Below the pieces are notes generated by a model. The model had not been told where the DNA came from, made no database searches, and worked only from the letters and a program-made list of their open reading frames with translations. Shown here one piece after another: positions 40,501-49,500 of a DNA stretch of 64,000 nt (positions are counted from its first letter, which is position 1; the number at the start of each line of letters is the position of its first letter). Source of the stretch: Ciona savignyi (Eukaryota > Chordata > Ascidiacea > Phlebobranchia > Cionidae); NCBI GenBank assembly GCA_000149265.1, contig CH003086.1, positions 361,303 to 425,302 of the forward strand, given 5' to 3'. Made by a program: the position numbers and the translations under genes.

Positions 40501-43500
40501 AAGTAGTAATAGCGCCAAATATATCCATACCTGATGCTAAATTTTTACCCTTCCAACTTTCTGCATGATTGTTTACTTTGGCAATACATGTACAGCACCA
40601 TGGAAATTTAAATAGATCACTCAAAAACTACAATTTTTAATAAACAACACACTTATAGCTTCAGCAAACCAACTGCGGGTACAAGGTCATCTAATGTGTT
40701 GTAATAACGAATTTTAGTGCTAGGAGGGTAAAATTAATATGCTATTCTAATTTGTTTTGTATTAAATTTTATCTTACAAAAAAGAAAAGTTTCCTAAAAA
40801 AAAATACCATTACCTGTGTTTTGGACCATAAATCTCAGGGAACAGTGAATGGTGCTTGCAAGTCCATCCACAATAGCACCATCCACATACTCCAAGTATT
40901 GCTGCCAGATTTTGGAAGAAGTATCAGCTTGAAAGTGCTTCGCATTTTCCTAAATTGAAAACTTCAAATTTTAAATTTGTGGTTAACCGGCAGTATATGG
41001 TATAGAAATAGCTATGTATTACAGAGTGTTTTTGTTAATAACATAGGTAACTGCGATATTGTTTAACCTAAGTCTTGTTTGTCTAGCCTGAGTCAAGATT
41101 GACAGTCTAGGTTGAAGTAACTTTAATTGGCTGAGAACCACAACCAAGAGATGCTAAAGATTGTATATTTTGAAGATATTTCAATATAAAATCAATGGAC
41201 TACTTTGTTGTACGGTCGTGTGGCCTAATGGTTAACGCGACCGGTACATATACCAACTATATAAAAAAAAAACGGTGTGAGGGACGAGCTCATGATAGCT
41301 TCGAAACTTAACCCGGTAAAAAAAAAACTTTGTTGGACTGTGAGAAAATGTAGACAGTAACTAACAAAAAGTGTGCACATACCTTGATAAGCTTGTGCAT
41401 CTCTTGTGCATCCTCATGAATAGAAACATATCTTCTGCTAAGTCGGTCCTCCCTATCATCCAACATAAGCAGAACATCTTTTTTGTCTTCTTTTCGCACA
41501 TAGAGAGGTACATCGCTCCACTATAAATATGGATAAATGATTCTATGAAATAGAACATTAGATGGCACAACATTATATTTAAAAGACATTGTGATCAAAG
41601 ACATATTCTTGATTTAGCCAACATCTTGTTCGAACTCAGAAAATCAATGGGACAAACAATTAGCAGAGCGAATCAATTAGAACACACTCCAATACCCCAT
41701 GCAACCTGACTGCTATTCTCAACAAATTTTAATGAACCTACCCCTGAAAATAAACGCGAGTATCATATTTTGTAAACACTTCATTACATATTTATTAATC
41801 ATCCAACCTTTTCCATGATGTTATGAATAGTATTGATGTTATCTTTTGCTTTTTGCACTCGAGATTCTATATCCGTGACTTTGTTGCGGCAATTTCTGAT
41901 GTAATCCCATGTATCTGTTGAGCATGGTGTGTTTTGTAACATAATTAAATTTACTATGATGTGATGGTATGGATTTTGAAGGCAAACTGTGTGATATATT
42001 CAGTACAGAATCTGAAGAGGACAAAAAGCTGTGTCTAAATCCACTATTAGTTTTTCACTGAACAGCATCATTGGGTCTTATTCAAATACAATCTTTTTCT
42101 ATTTTAAAACGGCTGTCTATTGTCTTCTTTTCCTCATAGCTAAAAGTGTGTATTTGCATCATCACAGATAACCTGGAGGGAAAGTTGGTATGTACTGTGC
42201 AAGATATGGGTACAACCTCATATAAGAAAGGATGATGTAGAAATCTAGTCAGTTTAAAACAAACTTTCTAACATGGATACATAAAAGATGAAACATTTTT
42301 AGGGGAGGTAACTGTAGCAGTTTGCATATTTTAATTGTACTAGTACCTATACCAATAATGTACTACTACATTGTTCAGAAATGTGTTAACATAGGTATTA
42401 ATAGAGTTTTATTTAAAAACAAGGTTAAGAATTGCTATATTGTTAAGATATATGAACATAATTTACCTTCTAATATAAATTGTTTCTTGCTTAGATATTT
42501 TAAGTTAGTATTTAAATAGCTTATAAACATAAATTATTAATGTAATATATTTGTTGATACCTTCTCCACTCCAAGTTCTAGTTCCATCTTCCGCATCTTT
42601 GAGGAAAGCATCGATCTGATCAAGTTGTTCAGCTACCAGTGGGTACTCTACCTCCAGCACTGTGTCTCGAACCTGATGGTGGAAAGTGTGATTTAATTGT
42701 TAAACTGTAATATTAAGACATACACAACATTATGAGATGGCTTTAATCCAACTGGTATTTTCAAATATTTAGGGTCATACAATAATTAATATAATTTTTT
42801 TTCTAAAAAATGTGGGATAACATATTTATGTTTATCTTTATGTTTTATCTTCTTTCTAATCAATTAAGCATTGTTAAATAATCTTGGCTAACACAATAAC
42901 AATACCACTCATCTACTTTGTTGATCATGTTATAACTTGAAATGTCAAAGATTGATATGTCATCTTTGTAGTAAGTTTTACTTTACCACAAAAACCAGTG
43001 CTTTGAACAAACCTTGTTATACAATACGGAGGTGATTTCCAAGTTAGCATGAAATTTCCACAAAGTTTCGTTTTTCTCATAAATTGAGGCAGCATTAGTG
43101 GGAATCGAATCAACTCCCAAGGAACTCAAGTATTTTACTTCCCTGAGTACAGATGCCAACTGGAAGAACAATGACAACTTCAATTACCTTAATTCAAGCT
43201 ATAATTGCCTAAAAAATAGTGAACTCGAGGCTAAAACCATACAATCAAGCAAATACATTCTTATAGAAGTGGGTATTATCCCCGAATTGGGCAGCGACAT
43301 TTGTGGTCACACAGGTAATTGTCAGATTATCTAATATTCACAGCTGTAACACTGTTTTTTTATTTGGTATCATTTCAAATTAAGTATAAACACGCAATTT
43401 GTAAAGGTTTTACCTGTGGACTGAAGTTTACAGACACAAGTTTAGTACGATGATCCCTCTGAATAAGTGGTTGGTCAAGGTTGAAATTGCAGATGTCATC

Positions 43501-46500
43501 TGCGATGGATTGCCATTTTTCGTAAGTCCCGTCCTCATACCTAATTAGGGAAAAGTGTTTTACAACAAATATTTTTGAAAGAATTATTTGGTTAGAAATT
43601 TACAGATAATCAATGGCACAAATGCATTTTTAAAATTATGCAGAGCAGCAAAATACAATTTTAACCCTACCAGAGGCACATGCTAATGATTGTTCTATTT
43701 CTGTATTAAAATGACCCTCACTTTCCTACCATCCCATATAAGCATAGCATAAACACATACGATTTTAGAAGCTTTATCATTTCATCATATTTGGCAAAGA
43801 CTCGCTTTGATTCGTCTGAGTTCAGTATCCTGAAAAACATTAAATAGAGTGTAACCAAATGTTTGCTAATTTATTGATTTGGAACTAAAACCACACATTT
43901 TTTAATAAAAGTACACTTAAGCCAAATGCATTGTGGAAGGGTATAAATGAATTCATATAAAAAAAATTGAACTGATAACTCACGGGTGTTGAAAAAATTT
44001 AAATTGTTCTTTTGGGACTGCAATTCTTCTTTTTGGTTGAGAAACTCTCTGTATGACGCCAGAGACTGGTGGCATATTTTTACTGTGGTCTGATTCATCA
44101 GGTTTTATGTAAGTGTCAAAAAACACCTAAGAATATAAGAGTATGGTTGCTGTTTTACCAAATTTGTTCTATCATATTAGTTTTACTTTAATGTTTGGTT
44201 TAAATTAATTTTCAAAGGTAACAGAAACAAGAATTTTAGTTACTATTAGAGTTAACAATGCAAATTTTCACCCTTGATACAAAAGATGAAATAGATAATT
44301 AATGTTCATCATTTCTGGTCCCGTATATTGGAGGTTGCAATAGCTCTTGCTACTAAGATGCATCTGATATTCCAGTGTATGCCTATTTTATAACTGTTGT
44401 TTCTACCAGCCACCGTGGGAATACATGACCTACTTTTGTATTAATCATACTACAATTAAAGTGCAATTTGACAAACTAACCTTGGATCTGTCAAGTTCTT
44501 TGTCAAATTCTTCCAACAAGGTGATAAACATGTGACCAGTTTCGTTATGGATGATTGGCCGACTTAAAAGCGGTCCAAGTACTGCAAGAAGCTGGAAACA
44601 AAATGCATACAACTAAATTATTTAAACTGCAAAGAAATAATATAATTGCACAATTAAAATAATTCTGTCCATCATGTTGGCTTAGAAGTAGTAAATTTAG
44701 GTAAAAAAATATTTGGTCAGTTGTGCCCTTGTATTAAACGGATATTGTTTAATCCAAGTGTATTGGCTTAAATGAAAGCTAATGCAACATGTTGACTACA
44801 CGAACTTGATATTCTGTTAATTCACAGTGTCATAATTTTCTGCATTTTTCAACTTTCAGAACAAAAATCTTAATAAATTGCGAGGATACAGATTTTTTAC
44901 TTGTGAAAGGAAATTTGTGGATATTGCTTTAACTCAGTAGATCAATGGGTTAAAGAAAATCATAAATTAATGTCTCTAAGATATACAACAAACGATGGTA
45001 TCTTCAGTAAAATGGCAACGGGCTTAATGTAATTATAATAATTCCCTTCGTTGACCTACACACAAAACATGAGAATCCTATACTTAATCACCTTGAACAT
45101 CCCTTCCACACCAGAACAGTCATTAAAAGCTTGTAGAATTATGGTGGAAATTCTGTAGTCGAGTTCCTCGATCTTGCGAAGGAAATTAGTGTAGTCATCC
45201 AAAAATTCCTGGGGTTTTGTTAAACCATTAAAACTAATAAATAAATTAGTTTCATAGATAATCACCACCTAAACAGTAAAAATTTAAAATTTAACAAAGA
45301 AATAAGTGGTTAAGCAAACTGTTTTAAGTGCCGTAGTCTGGGTGTGGTTTGAATTGGCACCATTTAAGAATTGTATCTTTTTCCCCTAGACTGGTGGTTA
45401 TTAGCCCTTTTCTGATCGCATACCAACCGTCCTTGGTTACCAATCACCAACCCGTTTCAGAAAACGTATTTTATTAAATCACATTTTCGTCCCAAAAAGA
45501 AAAACACTGTTGCATTTGTGAAAAACAACATTTCCATCACTACAGAGTATGCAAAATGTAAAGTTATTAAAAGAACTAATAAGTAAAAGAACAATTTATC
45601 AAGTTTTTGTTAAAAATAGAAGGCAGCCTGCATACTACAAGTGGTACTTGTATCAAAAGTCGAGAACCAGATCCCTAGAATACGAAGCTAAAAAGTGGTG
45701 CATTATAGATTGCAGAAAAGTATTATTTTCCTTTTACTTAATTTATCATTGCTATTTTGTTTATTGCTGTAATAAAAAAGCAAAAATGATGCTAAAATTA
45801 AAAGCTAGCAGGAATTTCTTCCATTGCAGCAGTATCATATAGAATACAAAACATAGATGTAATAGTTAAGGATGAAATTTTTGATTGGACGGGTATCAGG
45901 TTTAATCTCACCTAATACGGTTATCTCAATCGGTGTCAGTGTTCAACCACATACAACACATAGCAATAAAACAAGTAAAGAGATTGTAAAATATAGTACC
46001 AGTAATCTAAAGATTGCCCTGTGATAACTCCCTGCATTTTCCTATTCACAATAATAAAATATGAATATCCTACCAAACTAAAAATCACCAATGTGTCTGA
46101 CCCCAAACTTAATAGTAGTTAGATTATTGAATTTAAATGTATTTGTTAAAAAGTACACACACACATTAAAATAACAAAACTAAAACAAAAGCATGATCAT
46201 ATCATAAAATAACCTTACTTCATTTATTTGGTCGAGACTATCATATGTGGATTCGCTAAAGACTTTCCAGTGCTCTGAAAATTCGTGGTGCAGCGACACC
46301 ACTTGTTCACTGAGTGCCTTGCCTTTCATGCCTCCAAATTCCAGCTTCTCTAGTTTGGTCATTTCAAGACACGTATCGAACAAGTTCTACAGGAAATAGC
46401 ATGCATTCGTGAGTAGACCACATGAAGCAACAAATGCATAATTAATAAAACCCTGTGCAGTTTTCCATCTCTAAGGGTAAAAATTTAATCCTCTTTTCAA

Positions 46501-49500
46501 TAAAAATCTTGTCTTTTGCTTTTTTAAGCGTGCTAGTATAAATACCTGGATCAGGCCTAATTTTTATTTTAGATAAAATCCTATTTTTATGTTTCACCAG
46601 TGCCATGATTTGGATGTTGCAAATTCAAAGAAAATGGACATTTAACCGCAAATAGACTGACTGGTGTCATAAATTTTTTTAATATTAACAAACAAAACAT
46701 CAATACAGCTTGACACAGGAACATTGTAGCTTAATTTAGACCAACTGCAGCTATGGCACACGACAGGAAAGTCAGAGTTTTTAAATGTTTATTTGTCACA
46801 TTTTAAAATAAATAAAAATAGAACGAGCAGAGGCCACAATGAATACCTTTATATCAGTAATACGAGTGATAAATCCGTCAGCTCGCGCAAACACCATACT
46901 AGAGGGGAAGTCCCAGGTTTTTTCCATCCCACCATTGCGTTGTGCTTTCGCCTTTTCGGCAATCCGAAGTTTCGACCTCTCGTACAAAGAGCGAAAGTGT
47001 TTAAACACGTCAATAGCAACGACCACTCTGTCATACGAATCTTCGATTTCACCTTTGAATATTTCATCAGCGGCAATATACGCTCGAGCCTGGAATACCA
47101 GAAGGCCTACGATAAGCTTTTAAACATTAAATGTTTATCTTCTTACGGTTATAATTTTTTTAAATGTAAGTACAGTGAATGCCGCTTAATGTAATCACGG
47201 ATAATGTTATCAATCGGTTAATATTATCGGAATTCCTGATACCGCCCGAACGTGCAATATGCATTACAAATATGCCGCTTACTGTAATCAGTACATCGGT
47301 TATTGTTATCAATTTTTCCCAAACCTAGAGACTAATTTTGTTAACTTCTAACATAGATGCCAAGCTTTGACGATTAGCCACCTGAGAAACCTATAAACAT
47401 TAAAACAGGAAATGAAAGAGCAAATGAACTGGGTGATAATTTCGCGGCAAGCTTTAATCTAGTGAGTTTGGAAAAAGGAGATCGAAAAGCTGACTTAATT
47501 TTGGTTAGACTTATTGTTCGGGCAATAAAGGGCTTGTATTTAAATTTATTTTTACGACACCTATTGAACGATAAAATGGCAATTTTCATTTTTTCGGTTA
47601 ATGTTATCAATCGGTTATTGTTATCATTTTTGGTGTTAACAAATGTGATCACATTAAGCGGCATCCACTTTACTATTTCATACTTTTACCCAGGCGTTGA
47701 TGTAATGAAGATGGAACTATAATTACTAAGCCACGCTATCTTATCCGCTGGAATTTCTTATTAGCCTATAAAGCGCTGAGGATCAGGAAAGGTTCGGTGT
47801 GAACATACTCATTAGCGTGTTTTGAATGATAACAATAAATATTTACAAGCATTTGAATCCGAATAAGTTGTTTAAAATGTAGGTAAAGACAATACTCTAA
47901 GTACACTAAAAAGGGTACGAAAACCGTAAAACATATATAGGCTATAGGGTAGGCCATGTAGGCCTAGAATTGTAAACATTGCTTGTGTCCTACTTAACAA
48001 CCATCGTTGACAGATATTATTGACTTTTAACATTCGAAAAAAACTACCACCACCAAAAAACCCTAACACATCCAACCCACACCTGGTCAATGAGCATGTG
48101 GTTAATTTCCTGTAGTAGTATTATGACCCGGGGCGCAGTGCAGTAAAATCGAGAATTTTGCCATATCAGCTCGACAATGTGCATGCTGGCGGTTAAGAGA
48201 GGTTTCACGTCTGGAAAATTTCCTTGCTCCATATTTTCAACCAGTCCATTTAGCGCTTGCAGGTGAGTGGTGATGTCACTCGATTCGGCGAGCGCTACAG
48301 AAAGAAATTCATATGATAAAAGTTTTAGGTATGAAATACAGGCCAAGTTGATAGTACAATGGCCACGCATGTACTCATAAATAGCATAATACCAGCAGCG
48401 TTTGCAACTGTGATAAACTTAAAGGTTTAATGTATAACGTCGCTTTAGGCTCGTTCGTTTTTACAATGCTTTATTCCTGACTTGTCCAATGGCGTTCTGT
48501 AACGACTGTTATTTTGCAGATTTTTTTAACTTTGTTTATTGTGTGTGCCATTTGAAATAGTGTATCTTAAGGGACAACATAACAAACTAATCTATAGGAT
48601 TACAAGCAATAATAATAAACCGAAAAGTGGGAGCGGTTCTTACATCGTTTCACGTCTTCATACAACTTTTTCAGCGTTGGCCAATAACTACTTCCTGAAC
48701 TTTGCAACAGACGCGCCATTTTCGCGATCTTTGGGTTTCTCAGTTGATCGCTGATATACCTAAAATAGAAGATTAGCTAGATTTTAAACTTTAAACCGAT
48801 GTAAATATATAAATAAAAGTACAAGAATGGTTAAACACCTAATGATGGCCTAATATAATTTATACTTAAACGCTCGAGTAAGTAAGTTTGCCGATAGTTA
48901 TGTAATAATTTAAAAAAGTTTAATAAAATTTGAGAATCAGAAAATATGTAGGGTGATTCAGACCAAAACATACATTTAAAACATATAGATTTTTATTCGA
49001 CATCCATTATCTCAAACTTACTGAAGGTTTTTGGCTTTTACTCTCCAAAAATTTATTTCTTTACTTGGCCAAGGGTTCTGCCCAGCAAGCAAAGGTTCAG
49101 ACGAGTTCTGCTGCACCACCCCTTGTATCTGGTGAGCCCACTCAATCACCGTCGACTCAATGGCATGAATAAGTGGTCGCTGGCTGTTGTACAACCTACC
49201 AAATGGAGGAATGTTTTAACGATAATGAAATTTGATATGTGATTGGTACATTAAACCTATGTGTAGCTGCAACATACTTGTTATACCCGGCAGTTTCGTT
49301 CACGCTCGAAGTAGGTCTACTCTGGGAAGCAGAGCTGCTGCGTCCTCCGAATTCCTGCTCGTGATGTTCTTCGTCTTCCTCTTCTTCGTTATCTAGAATC
49401 TTCCGGGATTCCACTGGCATCGGAAGTACCGTCTTCCCGGACACAAGACCCTCTGATACATCCACTCTTCCAACGAGCGAATTCACGTGATGTGTGACGT

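Larger units (their letters stand above)
32040..43829 (-). other. DNAH17: Dynein exons 13-37: tail and linker (DHC_N1/N2)
   Basis: Coding exons: 43761-43829, 43414-43540, 43013-43159, 42561-42672, 41808-41914, 41383-41520, 40814-40949, 39931-40073, 39616-39776, 39187-39388, 38845-38960, 38531-38657, 37592-37723, 37354-37469, 37181-37280, 36928-37008, 36557-36692, 36074-36285, 35817-35987, 34187-34348, 33736-33890, 33174-33300, 32948-33100, 32329-32493, 32040-32167. They encode the rest of the tail and the linker that swings across the AAA ring (motifs [77 protein letters not shown]). The exon at 38845-38960 is followed by GCAAGC instead of GT (intron 23). At 37181 the donor AAG|GTGGAT keeps the frame; the nearby GTAATG site does not. 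Confidence 0.9.

Noticed and set aside
45549-45842. 97-codon plus-strand open frame in a dynein intron
   Set aside because: AT-rich, Lys/Tyr-heavy composition typical of chance frames, no domain, no splice context.
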